Origin: a virus
Length of the DNA stretch: 27,945 nt
Strand: one strand, 5' to 3'
IMG/VR virus record: IMGVR_UViG_3300048672_000292
Location: 1 to 27,945 of that record
A program made the translations under genes and the position numbers. Below the pieces are notes generated by a model. The model was not told where the DNA came from and made no database searches. It saw only the letters and a program-made list of their open reading frames with translations. This document shows positions 21,069 through 27,837 of the stretch, piece after piece. Numbering within the stretch: position 1 is the stretch's first letter; each line of letters starts with the position of its first letter.

Positions 21069-22000
21069 ATTAAATTCCTCATTTCCCATTTACTACAACC
21101 GTGCATCATTTTGTCTTTAGGGATTACACACATATACTTCTTGCAGCACCATCGGCTCGCTTCATTTTCATGTTGGCTAGGATAACTGTGTTGGCATGAG
21201 CGACAGTTAACATCGACAGAATCTGTATTGTTTAAGTGACATAAATACGCCATATCGCACCACTTACATGATACAGAATCAGGTTTGAATTCTCGTTTCG
21301 GAGGATTATCTTGAAATACAATTTCATCGAATCTATCTAAAAAGTGATTAGCTACATAAGTATTATGTTCAATAATCTCAACATATAAATCATCGTCATT
21401 CTTGTTTTTACACATATAAACCGAATACTGCGCGTTATATTTCTCTAAGCCAACTTGTATCTGGGCGTAATGTGAAGGTTTCTCTTTCTGTACGCCCCCT
21501 TTAACTAATTTCTTAAATAACTTATCGGAACTCGTTTTAAACTCCCCTGTCACAATATAATCCTCAAGATAAGGTACGTTCTTTAAGATACCATCTAAAC
21601 TACCTCCAGCGTGACCGTTACTATGTGAAAAGTTATATTGTTTCCCATCTTCTGTTTGTTGAAATACTTCAACACCAATACACTCTAGCATTGAAATAAA
21701 CTCAGCTTCGGCTCGATGACCAGTATTAAATAGTTTCAGAAGTCTTGACTCAAAATAATTCATCTGAATCCAATGGAAGGAATACCAAAGTTTTCGAGAA
21801 CATTCATCACCGATAAGGCTTGCTCCAAGATGCGACCTCGTTGGCTTAACTGGTGACGGAGCATACGCATCATTCATCATCGGAAGCCATTTCTTTAAAC
21901 CAGCTCGATATAACGTACCCTGGTCTGAATAAATCTGCTCATCAATCATTCGTTTTATAGTTGAAGCGATTTCAACTAAGTCTGGTTTATATGTGTTCAT
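21065..22000 (-). CDS. Cas4/RecB-like PD-(D/E)XK exonuclease with Fe-S cysteines
   Basis: This 311-residue nuclease has the core GHRAEAEF (Glu98/100), SLDG (Asp136), EFK (Glu153, Lys155) and QIQVGLEKY (QxxxY-like, about 180-188), as in RecB/Cas4-type exonucleases. A Cys at 67 plus C245-x2-C248-x5-C254 match the four cysteines that hold the 4Fe-4S cluster of Cas4/AddB enzymes. A further Cys-rich tail (C266, C269, C285, C286, C291, C302) may bind a second metal. With the AAA_24 ATPase and DUF669 protein it makes a phage recombination set: end resection, ssDNA binding and annealing. Its ATG overlaps a 38-residue membrane ORF (ATGA). Confidence 0.85.
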   Translation of the reverse strand: MNTYKPDLVEIASTIKRMIDEQIYSDQGTLYRAGLKKWLPMMNDAYAPSPVKPTRSHLGASLIGDECSRKLWYSFHWIQMNYFESRLLKLFNTGHRAEAEFISMLECIGVEVFQQTEDGKQYNFSHSNGHAGGSLDGILKNVPYLEDYIVTGEFKTSSDKLFKKLVKGGVQKEKPSHYAQIQVGLEKYNAQYSVYMCKNKNDDDLYVEIIEHNTYVANHFLDRFDEIVFQDNPPKREFKPDSVSCKWCDMAYLCHLNNTDSVDVNCRSCQHSYPSQHENEASRWCCKKYMCVIPKDKMMHGCSKWEMRNLM

Positions 22001-22113
22001 TTTAAGTATCCCATAGGGTCTGATATTGCAATAAATTCTATAACACTTATTATAATAATCGCTATCACTGAAATAAACATCATTGTTGCTGTAAAATCGT
22101 CTACTTTCTTCAT
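21997..22113 (-). CDS. 38-residue membrane peptide coupled to nuclease
   Basis: ATG 22111-22113 is in an ATGA overlap with the preceding ORF, and its TGA overlaps the nuclease ATG. One strong hydrophobic segment (MMFISVIAIIIISVIEFIAI) follows a charged start (MKKVDDF). The ribosome binding site is weak (AGAG, close), so translation may depend on coupling. Unknown role. Confidence 0.55.
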   Translation of the reverse strand: MKKVDDFTATMMFISVIAIIIISVIEFIAISDPMGYLK

Positions 22114-22196
22114 GACTCTGATGCTTTCAATATATATAGAAAATAAGATATTATTGTTAATATGAAAAATACAGCTAATCTTAGCATATCATCCAT
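22110..22196 (-). CDS. 28-residue membrane peptide
   Basis: ATG 22194-22196 is one base after the preceding TAG, with AGG in the overlap. A single membrane segment (LAVFFILTIISYFLYIL) fills most of it. The TGA overlaps the next ATG. It is one of two adjacent membrane micro-ORFs in the chain. Confidence 0.5.
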   Translation of the reverse strand: MDDMLRLAVFFILTIISYFLYILKASES

Positions 22197-22197
22197 C

Positions 22198-22389
22198 CTA
22201 TAAGCGAGGCTCATATATTTCAGCGACTGTGTATCCTCCGTCATCTGTTTCAATTATCACAGTGTTATTTGGATATTGTGACCTTATATCAAGTAGCACA
22301 GTAATTAGTTCATTTAATTCATCTGGTAATGCACCTAAACTCATACTTTCAACTCGTGTATGACTTTTGTAAAATTCTTTCATATTCAT
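22198..22389 (-). CDS. Hypothetical 63-residue protein
   Basis: ATG 22387-22389 lies in an ATGA overlap with the 59-residue gene upstream; Met3 is an alternative start. A helical N-terminus (ALPDELNELITVLLDI) is followed by a beta-hairpin-like end (NNTVIIETDDGGYTVAEIYE). This small alpha/beta shape is common among phage accessory proteins, but I cannot name the family. Confidence 0.55.
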   Translation of the reverse strand: MNMKEFYKSHTRVESMSLGALPDELNELITVLLDIRSQYPNNTVIIETDDGGYTVAEIYEPRL

Positions 22390-22565
22390 CTACCTTCTCC
22401 CAACTTAAAACTCTCAACCATCCCATCAAATAACAGTTCTTTTAGCTTTTCATAACTATCAGAACAGATACTTTCGTCAATACACAAATCCCATAGTTTC
22501 GCTTTATATTCTTGTTTCAACATGTGAAACACTTTATGTCGCGTCATTTCTACTTCTGGATTCAT
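22386..22565 (-). CDS. Hypothetical 59-residue protein
   Basis: ATG 22563-22565 has a strong AAGGAG site. The sequence is helical (FHMLKQEYKAKLWDLC, SYEKLKELLFDGM) with two Cys. The stop overlaps the next ATG by ATGA. It is just under the length many gene finders use. Unknown. Confidence 0.6.
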   Translation of the reverse strand: MNPEVEMTRHKVFHMLKQEYKAKLWDLCIDESICSDSYEKLKELLFDGMVESFKLGEGR

Positions 22566-22567
22566 AA

Positions 22568-22756
22568 CTACTCCTTATTTTTGTAACAACCGATATGGAA
22601 CTGTTCTAAATGCTTAAATTGTGTTACTGATTCCGTTAGAGCGAGCTTCGCATTTTCACACGCTTTCATTGATTCAAATTGCATTGTTTGTGATGTTGAA
22701 TTAGGTCTAGGCGAACCATTGGTATAAAAGAATAAAATCATTAGTAATGTTGTCAT
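22568..22756 (-). CDS. Small exported protein with two cysteines
   Basis: This 62-residue protein has AAGGTGA before its ATG. The N-terminus is hydrophobic (TTLLMILFFY), then a module FESMKACENAKLALTES and a late Cys (HIGCYKN). The plan matches the gene at 11940-12155 and, from memory, small periplasmic phage proteins with F-x-S-x3-C-x2-A. Export and a disulfide are inferred. Confidence 0.6.
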   Translation of the reverse strand: MTTLLMILFFYTNGSPRPNSTSQTMQFESMKACENAKLALTESVTQFKHLEQFHIGCYKNKE

Positions 22757-22775
22757 AAATCACCTTATAAAATAA

Positions 22776-22807
22776 AACCCTACCTAACTTAAACATCAGA
22801 TAGGGTT
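22776..22807 (-). terminator. Intrinsic terminator after DUF669 gene
   Basis: On the - strand, AACCCTA (22807-22801) pairs with TAGGGTT (22782-22776); two more pairs extend it past a mismatch. TTATTTTAT follows. It lies 27 bases after the DUF669 stop and isolates that gene from the micro-ORF operon. Confidence 0.7.
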
Positions 22808-22834
22808 ATTGAAAAATAAAAAAAACCGTTTAAA

Positions 22835-23494
22835 CTATTCAGTAAGCCACGCTGGTTCATTACTAATATCAGCTTCGGTAGTTGTTACTGAAGGTGGTAC
22901 TGGTGGAGCTTTTGGTGCAACAGGTGGTGAAGGTGGTAATCGTGGAGGAATACCCGCTACAGGTGACGCAGGTGCAACTGACTGAACACCATTACCACCT
23001 AAATCAATCAATGATTGTTTAGCTGATTTCAAAGGGATTTCTTCACCTGGTACACTGGTATTTACTGAGTAGTAGCCTTTAATTACGTTGTTAATAGCTT
23101 GTCGCGCTTGACCTGTTCTGTTATCCGTAAAATTACGGATTTCGTGTTCAATTTTAACTTTGAATGGTTTTTTATGAACTTCGTTTAAACCCGCTTTAGG
23201 ATATGCCCCGATAGCTAAGAACATTGACTTCATCTGTCCTTTTGCAATAGTGACCGCTTGTTCATTCGGATTCTTCAAGCTGAAATAAATTTTAGTTTCT
23301 GCACCTTTATATTCACCTTCAATGACCTGTAATGTAATGTGTTGAACTAAATGCGTATCTTCAGTTTTACCTGCACCTGGTTTAATATCGCTTTCACTAA
23401 TAATAACTTTTACGATACCTTCAGGAAATGCTAATTTTGATTCGCCTGACGCTTCAACTTCGTTCCAGTTAGTATCTTGATAAAATGTATTCAT
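22835..23494 (-). CDS. DUF669 single-stranded DNA-binding protein
   Basis: This is a 219-residue protein. ATG 23494 (MNTFYQDTNW) with GGAG upstream is preferred over a TTG 15 bases before. The N-terminal two-thirds have the DUF669 pattern (FPEGIVKVIISESDIKPG, ETKIYFSLKNPNEQAVTIAK, GLNEVHKKPFKVKIEHE). A Pro-rich linker (PPRLPPSPPVAPKAPPVPP) and an acidic/aromatic tip (EPAWLTE) follow, like the tails by which SSB proteins recruit partners. DUF669 commonly sits beside AAA_24 ATPases, as here. Promoter- and terminator-like elements flank the gene, so abundant independent expression is likely. Confidence 0.85.
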   Translation of the reverse strand: MNTFYQDTNWNEVEASGESKLAFPEGIVKVIISESDIKPGAGKTEDTHLVQHITLQVIEGEYKGAETKIYFSLKNPNEQAVTIAKGQMKSMFLAIGAYPKAGLNEVHKKPFKVKIEHEIRNFTDNRTGQARQAINNVIKGYYSVNTSVPGEEIPLKSAKQSLIDLGGNGVQSVAPASPVAGIPPRLPPSPPVAPKAPPVPPSVTTTEADISNEPAWLTE

Positions 23495-23523
23495 GGTTCT
23501 TTTCTCCAATTGATTAAGATTAA

Positions 23524-23589
23524 ATGCTAGTTTTAGTGAAGGTCTAGCAACTTCGTAATAGTTTATCGTGAATGTGTAGGAAATGTCAA
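23524..23589 (-). promoter_or_regulatory. Possible promoter and leader hairpin for DUF669 gene
   Basis: On the - strand, TTGACA (23589-23584), an 18-base spacer and TAAACT (23565-23560, 4 of 6 matches). Downstream in the leader, TGCTAG (23549-23544) and CTAGCA (23529-23524) form a 6-base-pair hairpin. The -35 is perfect but the -10 is weak, so this is only a candidate. Confidence 0.35.
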
Positions 23590-23808
23590 CTTACCGCGTG
23601 AAATAAATTGATTATCTTTTTCATCTCGTTCTCGCTTACAGAGAATTCGTTTTTCAAACCGTGAGAAATAAGGTTCTAATCTATCTAACGAATTCCATGA
23701 TTCAGTTTCAACATCATCATAACGCGGTAACGCTCCACTATATTCAGCCATATCTACGGTAATAAAACTACAACCTACTAACTTCGCTACTTCTGTTGCA
23801 GTAATCAT
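23563..23808 (-). CDS. Hypothetical 81-residue protein
   Basis: Starts MITATEVAKLVGCSFITVDM, a helix-turn-helix-like opening, and ends with a basic stretch (RILCKRERDEKDNQFISRG). The ATG overlaps the membrane micro-ORF stop (ATGA). No family recognised; a small DNA-binding role is only suggested by the N-terminus. Confidence 0.5.
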   Translation of the reverse strand: MITATEVAKLVGCSFITVDMAEYSGALPRYDDVETESWNSLDRLEPYFSRFEKRILCKRERDEKDNQFISRGKLTFPTHSR

Positions 23809-23879
23809 AATTCATCGTACACGGATTGTAAAGCAATCATTGTAATTACACCTGCTACAAAGATACTTAATTCTAACAT
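23805..23879 (-). CDS. 24-residue membrane peptide
   Basis: ATG 23877-23879 with strong AAGGAAC upstream, starting 9 bases after the ATPase stop. One membrane segment (ELSIFVAGVITMIALQ). TGA overlaps the next ATG. A good site, hydrophobicity and coupling support translation; unknown role. Confidence 0.5.
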   Translation of the reverse strand: MLELSIFVAGVITMIALQSVYDEL

Positions 23880-23888
23880 AACTGTTCC

Positions 23889-24695
23889 TTATTTTGAACG
23901 ATAATCATATTTTGGTAAGTTAGCTTTGTTTTCAAACACGATATTAGCAAACTCATTCCAGCCGTTGTCCTTAGGAATTTCAATGAGATTTACAATATCG
24001 TATCTATTCTTAGCTCTATCACGGTTATTCATCACCGTGTTTAACATGATTTTACGACCATTTGACGAATCGACATTGAGGTAGCCTATTGTGTCACACA
24101 TTTGTGATAACAATTCTCTTGCCCCGTAGTTATTAGATTTCTTAGGTGAGTAAATTAACAGTTCATTAAACGGTGTTTCAATCCCATATTCAGTATCTTT
24201 GACTACATCAGAAAACACATGGCAGGTCATCAATGTGTTAATTCCTGATAACGTGAACCAGTCGTACCATGCGATAACTTTCTGCCATTCTTTAGTCGCG
24301 ATACCATGCGCCTTAGCAAACCCTCCATGCGCTGAAATCATTGTACCTGTAAGCGAATTATTTGCAACTGGGTCTAATCGCATTACATACTCGTTAATCA
24401 TCCGTTCTAATGCTGAAATAGAATCTGTCACGATAGATTCAAATGGCATTTTACCTGCTGAAACTAACTCCGATAATTCAGCTAACACAGACAAGTATTC
24501 TTCAAATGAATCAATCGGAACAATGGTAACTTTTTCAGCATCGACATTCGAATATCCTTTCTCGACTGCTAACAGGATAGGTTTTGGCGACGAACATAGG
24601 AACTGTGTTTTACCCACCCCTTCCTGCCCAGCTACAATCATCCGCATCCCTTCTTTCTTACCTGTATCTTTTAACGCTTTACCTAAAACACTCAT
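23889..24695 (-). CDS. AAA_24 / Sak4-like RecA-fold ATPase
   Basis: This 268-residue protein has Walker A GQEGVGKT (23-30) and a Walker B-like strand SIVTDSIS (Asp91), the layout of phage AAA_24 proteins. Sak4 members are single-strand annealing proteins with a RecA-type core and work with an SSB. The DUF669 protein and Cas4-like nuclease nearby support a recombination set. A CHVFSD element (about 158-163) sits near the sensor region. No C-terminal extra domain. A fork-remodelling or DNA-repair ATPase is the alternative. Confidence 0.83.
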   Translation of the reverse strand: MSVLGKALKDTGKKEGMRMIVAGQEGVGKTQFLCSSPKPILLAVEKGYSNVDAEKVTIVPIDSFEEYLSVLAELSELVSAGKMPFESIVTDSISALERMINEYVMRLDPVANNSLTGTMISAHGGFAKAHGIATKEWQKVIAWYDWFTLSGINTLMTCHVFSDVVKDTEYGIETPFNELLIYSPKKSNNYGARELLSQMCDTIGYLNVDSSNGRKIMLNTVMNNRDRAKNRYDIVNLIEIPKDNGWNEFANIVFENKANLPKYDYRSK

Positions 24696-24696
24696 T

Positions 24697-24930
24697 TTAA
24701 TTCTCCAAACCTAGTTGTAATTTAATTTTTAACATTTCGTCATTAGACACATTGAACACTCTGCCTAACGGCTCAAGTCTTGCACCATGATACTTAATCA
24801 TAAATAACCCATCTGTAGTAGACTCAATGACAATACTGTAATTACAAATTACAGTCATAATAATCTTACGGATTGTCAATTCAACCTTTGCGCCTTCAAC
24901 TGTTTCAAAAGACATTGAGTATTTCATCAT
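24697..24930 (-). CDS. Hypothetical 77-residue protein
   Basis: Starts MMKYSMSFETVEGAKVELTIRK and continues with alternating strands (VICNYSIVIES, GLFMIKYHGARL), so it is probably a small beta protein with a C-terminal helix. The ATG overlaps the preceding stop by ATGA and the stop precedes the ATPase start by 1 base. No family match. Confidence 0.5.
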   Translation of the reverse strand: MMKYSMSFETVEGAKVELTIRKIIMTVICNYSIVIESTTDGLFMIKYHGARLEPLGRVFNVSNDEMLKIKLQLGLEN

Positions 24931-25133
24931 AATATCAACCCTTTAAGTAATTCATTATCTCTAATATCCGCAATTCGATACAACATTGCAGACCGTTCAT
25001 TAGTATCTAATCGTAATGGCTCTGGAAACAAACCTAATTTAATGTAACGAACTAAATATCCATTCGATTTATTCAATAATCTACACAGATGTCGTAATGA
25101 AATGAACTCTCGATTGAATTCTAATTGTGTCAT
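24927..25133 (-). CDS. Small helix-turn-helix protein, MerR/excisionase-like
   Basis: 68 residues with an HTH-like segment ISLRHLCRLLNKSNGYLVRYIKLGLFPEPLRL, the look of small MerR/AlpA/excisionase DNA-binding proteins, where a winged helix follows. A transcription or recombination directionality role is possible. It is joined by ATGA to both neighbours. Confidence 0.6.
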   Translation of the reverse strand: MTQLEFNREFISLRHLCRLLNKSNGYLVRYIKLGLFPEPLRLDTNERSAMLYRIADIRDNELLKGLIL

Positions 25134-25387
25134 TCCGAACCTCCTGCGCGATTGAACTTAGCGAGTTCACACCTAACCGCATCGACATCTAGGTTCTTAA
25201 TGTGTTCCTGCGCTTCATTAAACGCTTGAATACGCAAAGCCAAGGTTCCAACAGTTGTACCAGCCTTATTTGTACCACCGTTGAATATAACATCGACAGG
25301 GAGCTTTAAATTCAGTAAGTAATCAAGCGTTTCAATACGGTGCTTTAAGTCTACGACTTGCTGCGATAAAACCATTTCTAGTGTCAT
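25130..25387 (-). CDS. Hypothetical 85-residue helical protein
   Basis: The sequence is mostly helix (LSQQVVDLKHRIETLDYLL, LRIQAFNEAQEHIKNL). Coding bases are richer in G+C than most of the window (30 and 27 of 60 in two consecutive lines, against 14 of 60 in a polymerase line). No family recognised. Both ends overlap neighbours by 4 bases. Confidence 0.5.
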   Translation of the reverse strand: MTLEMVLSQQVVDLKHRIETLDYLLNLKLPVDVIFNGGTNKAGTTVGTLALRIQAFNEAQEHIKNLDVDAVRCELAKFNRAGGSE

Positions 25388-26085
25388 GATTGCACCTGTT
25401 CAAATTTAGCAAGGAAAATTTCTTTTGGTCTGTTATATACCTCGCCATTGTTTTTGTAAGTAACAATTTCAATATCTTCTTCCCACATCCCGTTACATAA
25501 TTTCGATTGACCTTCTAACTTGGTTATAGCGGTAACTTCGTAATCATCACCTGTTTTGCCTTCTGACTTGTATCGCCAAACCTGCCCTGCTTCAACCTGT
25601 GGCGTAGGTTTTGGGCGAAACTCAATCTTTAGTATTTCTGAATCGACTTGATTGTTTTTGTCATCCAAAAAATACTTAACTACCTGACAAGTGACGGCAG
25701 ATGCAGGTGAGGCACTCCAATCAGGCGTGAATTGCTGTGACTTGAGTTGCTCGAGTTCTTTCATAGCCGCGTTGTACTGACGCTCAAGCAATTTATCAGT
25801 TTGTGCGAAGGTTTGGGCTTTAAGAAATTCACTAATTACGGTTTCAGTTGTTTCTGTCCACGTCATTGTTTGGTGTTCGTTGTTAAAAAGACAAACTGCT
25901 AAGGATTTAACTTGTACGTCACTAAGTCCAACAACCGCTGGATAAACTGGGTTTTGTTCTAGCCATTCTGTGATTAAACAAACCAAAGTATTTTCTATTT
26001 CTCTATCTGAAACTTTTGGCGCTATGTATTTAGCTAACTCTCTAATTTTTACATTATTATAAATCATTTCATTCACCTTGTTCAA
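25384..26085 (-). CDS. Hypothetical protein with C-terminal DUF1653-like domain
   Basis: 233 residues. The N-terminal 150 are helical (YIAPKVSDREIENTLVCL, NAAMKELEQLKSQQ) and not recognised. The C-terminal 70 (VEAGQVWRYKSEGKTGDDYEV, then YKNNGEVYNRPKEIFLAKF) resemble DUF1653-type small beta domains that end in W-R-P-x2-M/F-F. Function of that domain is unknown. Overlaps the preceding gene by 17 bases. Confidence 0.5.
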   Translation of the reverse strand: MNKVNEMIYNNVKIRELAKYIAPKVSDREIENTLVCLITEWLEQNPVYPAVVGLSDVQVKSLAVCLFNNEHQTMTWTETTETVISEFLKAQTFAQTDKLLERQYNAAMKELEQLKSQQFTPDWSASPASAVTCQVVKYFLDDKNNQVDSEILKIEFRPKPTPQVEAGQVWRYKSEGKTGDDYEVTAITKLEGQSKLCNGMWEEDIEIVTYKNNGEVYNRPKEIFLAKFEQVQS

Positions 26086-26254
26086 TTATCATTCGTTGAG
26101 CGTCAACGATGCACTGTTGTAATCTCAATGCTTCAGTAGCATAAAGATTATACTGCATTGAATCACCTTTATCGCCTAATGTCCATAACATTGCTTTACG
26201 CTCGTTATATTCAATAGACCATTCATCAATCAATCCTAATAACTGGGTTCTCAT
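26069..26254 (-). CDS. Hypothetical 61-residue helical protein
   Basis: ATG overlaps the HTH gene stop (ATGA). The peptide is helical (LLGLIDEWSIEYNERKAML, EALRLQQCIVDAQRMIIEQ) and may be a two-helix hairpin. Unknown. Confidence 0.45.
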   Translation of the reverse strand: MRTQLLGLIDEWSIEYNERKAMLWTLGDKGDSMQYNLYATEALRLQQCIVDAQRMIIEQGE

Positions 26255-26529
26255 AATCCTACCCTTGTGTTAAATTTAACCGCTTGTTTATTAAACCAAC
26301 TTGTTTCAATCATTGTAGGTACTCTAGTCTTAATAGCCGTACCATTTAAAATAGCTTTTACATCAGCTCTACGATACACATTCACAAACTGTGTTGAAAC
26401 TCTCATTTTACCTAATACTTCAAAATGATTATCTCTTAAATACCGCGTAATCGTATTCTTGCCGTAACCTGTTTCAGCTTCAATTTGACGGATAGTTATT
26501 CCATCTAGTGGTAATTTTTCTAATATCAT
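26251..26529 (-). CDS. Helix-turn-helix DNA-binding protein
   Basis: About 92 residues from ATG 26529 (GGGAAC 8 bases upstream); a frame extending to TTG 26592 exists but lacks a good site. The HTH TIRQIEAETGYGKNTITRYL is clear, followed by a wing-like basic segment (VYRRADVKAIL). It heads a multi-gene unit and lies beside a 200-base intergenic region with inverted repeats, so it may control early transcription; the target is inferred. Confidence 0.65.
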   Translation of the reverse strand: MILEKLPLDGITIRQIEAETGYGKNTITRYLRDNHFEVLGKMRVSTQFVNVYRRADVKAILNGTAIKTRVPTMIETSWFNKQAVKFNTRVGL

Positions 26530-26625
26530 ATCTGTTCCCATAAAATAACTTAAAAGACGACTTGCAATAATCCACCTATTCAGATACCGCAAGTCATTGT
26601 CAATTTAAGTTCATTGTGAAAGGTG

Positions 26626-26644
26626 TTCTGAATATAATTCAGAA
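26626..26644. promoter_or_regulatory. Operator-like perfect inverted repeat
   Basis: TTCTGAAT-ATA-ATTCAGAA: 8-base arms and 3-base centre. It contains TATAAT on the + strand. It is placed upstream of the HTH gene, as an autoregulatory operator would be. No good -35 partner was found on either strand. Confidence 0.5.
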
Positions 26645-26677
26645 TCACAACACTTAATGCACGCTGTTTCTTCCTAT

Positions 26678-26724
26678 GCTAACCACATTCGTGCTGGGTT
26701 AGTCTAACTCAAATCCGTGTTAGC
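26678..26724. repeat. Tandem hairpins with the same CTAAC/GTTAG stems
   Basis: CTAACC (26679-26684) pairs with GGTTAG (26697-26702); one base later CTAAC (26704-26708) pairs with GTTAG (26719-26723). GCTAAC (26678) and GTTAGC (26719) could also pair around both. The rest of the 26530-26729 gap holds only the operator-like repeat at 26626-26644. There is no T tail, so this is probably not a terminator; origin or regulatory roles are open. Confidence 0.4.
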
Positions 26725-26729
26725 AACGG

Positions 26730-27764
26730 TTATAATCGCATTCCCATGATAACTACTTTAAAGTTATCACCTGAGAACAATAATCGTTCATGTGTGTAGT
26801 ACACATCACATTGTTCTGGTAACGATGATAAAACATCAACAAAATAATTGTAATTTAACGCAATTTCTGTAGCATTGACTACTAAATCAATGGTCGCTAA
26901 TTCAGTTCCTTCCACACTTAGAACGGAAGTATTCGTATCATTAAATTTCAATCGAACCACGAGGTGTGTCCCTGTTACGAAAGGTTTAATTTCTTTAACC
27001 TTCTTCAACGCTAATTTAACATTTTTAATCAAACCTTTCACCATATCTATCGAATCAATTACCTTACTGAAATCAGGATAACGTGAATCAACTAACTTAG
27101 AGTACAACGTGATATTGTCAAAACTAAATACAGCAAATGTGTGTGCATCACCGTGCTTAAAACCGATCGTAATGTTAGATTCAGGCTTTAACGACATTAG
27201 TAGTTTAACCGTATCTCGGTTGATAATTACACTTGCATCAAAGTACGATTCGCAACTAGCGATACGTTGCAATAACTTGCTCCCATCTGACGAATTAACG
27301 TCAAGTGTATTACCTTTAACATCAAACTGTGAGGCATTAAGATGATATCGAACATCGTTCTTTGCCATAAATTTATCGGCGTTAGCTAACACAGAAGTTA
27401 ATGCTTCAGGTGTAATTGACATCCATTCAGTCACTTCTCCTTCACCACTATAATCTGTGAGTTCAGGGAACACAATTTCTTTATCTGGTTTAGATAAGTT
27501 CATTTGTCCAAATGACACTCGCCCTTCGTTAAACATCATATTATCAAATGATTTAGCAAATACTGTAGTAAATTGCTTTCCTTCAACGATAACGCTAGTT
27601 TCAGCAGAATTAAATCTGTCATCTTTAATTATTAAGTATTGTTCACAATCTGTAGCGACTAAGCTCCCTTCTTTAATTTCAACGAATGGTACGAAAGATA
27701 AGTTAGATTTAGTTGAAGTTACCGCTTTAATTGCTTTAATTGTGTTTATGTGTTTGTTTTTCAT
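26730..27764 (-). CDS. Beta-type DNA sliding clamp
   Basis: 344 residues with the three-domain look of DnaN: YHLNASQFDVKGNTLDVNSSDGSKL in the middle domain, SRYPDFSKVID (RYPDY-type), LALKKVKEI, and the C-terminal IALNYNYFVDVL, LLFSGDNFKVVIMGMRL, which recalls the MPMRL end of bacterial beta clamps. As a ring it would tether the phage polymerase to DNA; an intact family B polymerase would need a clamp-binding motif, not sought here. No clamp loader is seen in the window, so a host loader or an off-window gene is likely. Confidence 0.82.
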   Translation of the reverse strand: MKNKHINTIKAIKAVTSTKSNLSFVPFVEIKEGSLVATDCEQYLIIKDDRFNSAETSVIVEGKQFTTVFAKSFDNMMFNEGRVSFGQMNLSKPDKEIVFPELTDYSGEGEVTEWMSITPEALTSVLANADKFMAKNDVRYHLNASQFDVKGNTLDVNSSDGSKLLQRIASCESYFDASVIINRDTVKLLMSLKPESNITIGFKHGDAHTFAVFSFDNITLYSKLVDSRYPDFSKVIDSIDMVKGLIKNVKLALKKVKEIKPFVTGTHLVVRLKFNDTNTSVLSVEGTELATIDLVVNATEIALNYNYFVDVLSSLPEQCDVYYTHERLLFSGDNFKVVIMGMRL

Positions 27765-27791
27765 AATTGATACCTTTGTGGTTAGAGTTAA

Positions 27792-27829
27792 ACTTCGACG
27801 ACTAAGATACTAAAAATAATCGTCGAAGT
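27792..27829. repeat. Perfect 10-base inverted repeat upstream of clamp
   Basis: ACTTCGACGA (27792-27801) and TCGTCGAAGT (27820-27829) with an 18-base loop. An overlapping alternative uses GTTAAAC (27787-27793) and GTTTAAC (27836-27842). It lies between the upstream gene stop and the clamp ATG. A leader or operator is more likely than a terminator because there is no T tail on the - strand. Confidence 0.5.
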
Positions 27830-27837
27830 AAAGTAGT

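Noticed and set aside
26573-26603. Promoter at TTGACA upstream of the HTH gene
   Set aside because: The -35 is perfect but no acceptable -10 lies 16-18 bases downstream.
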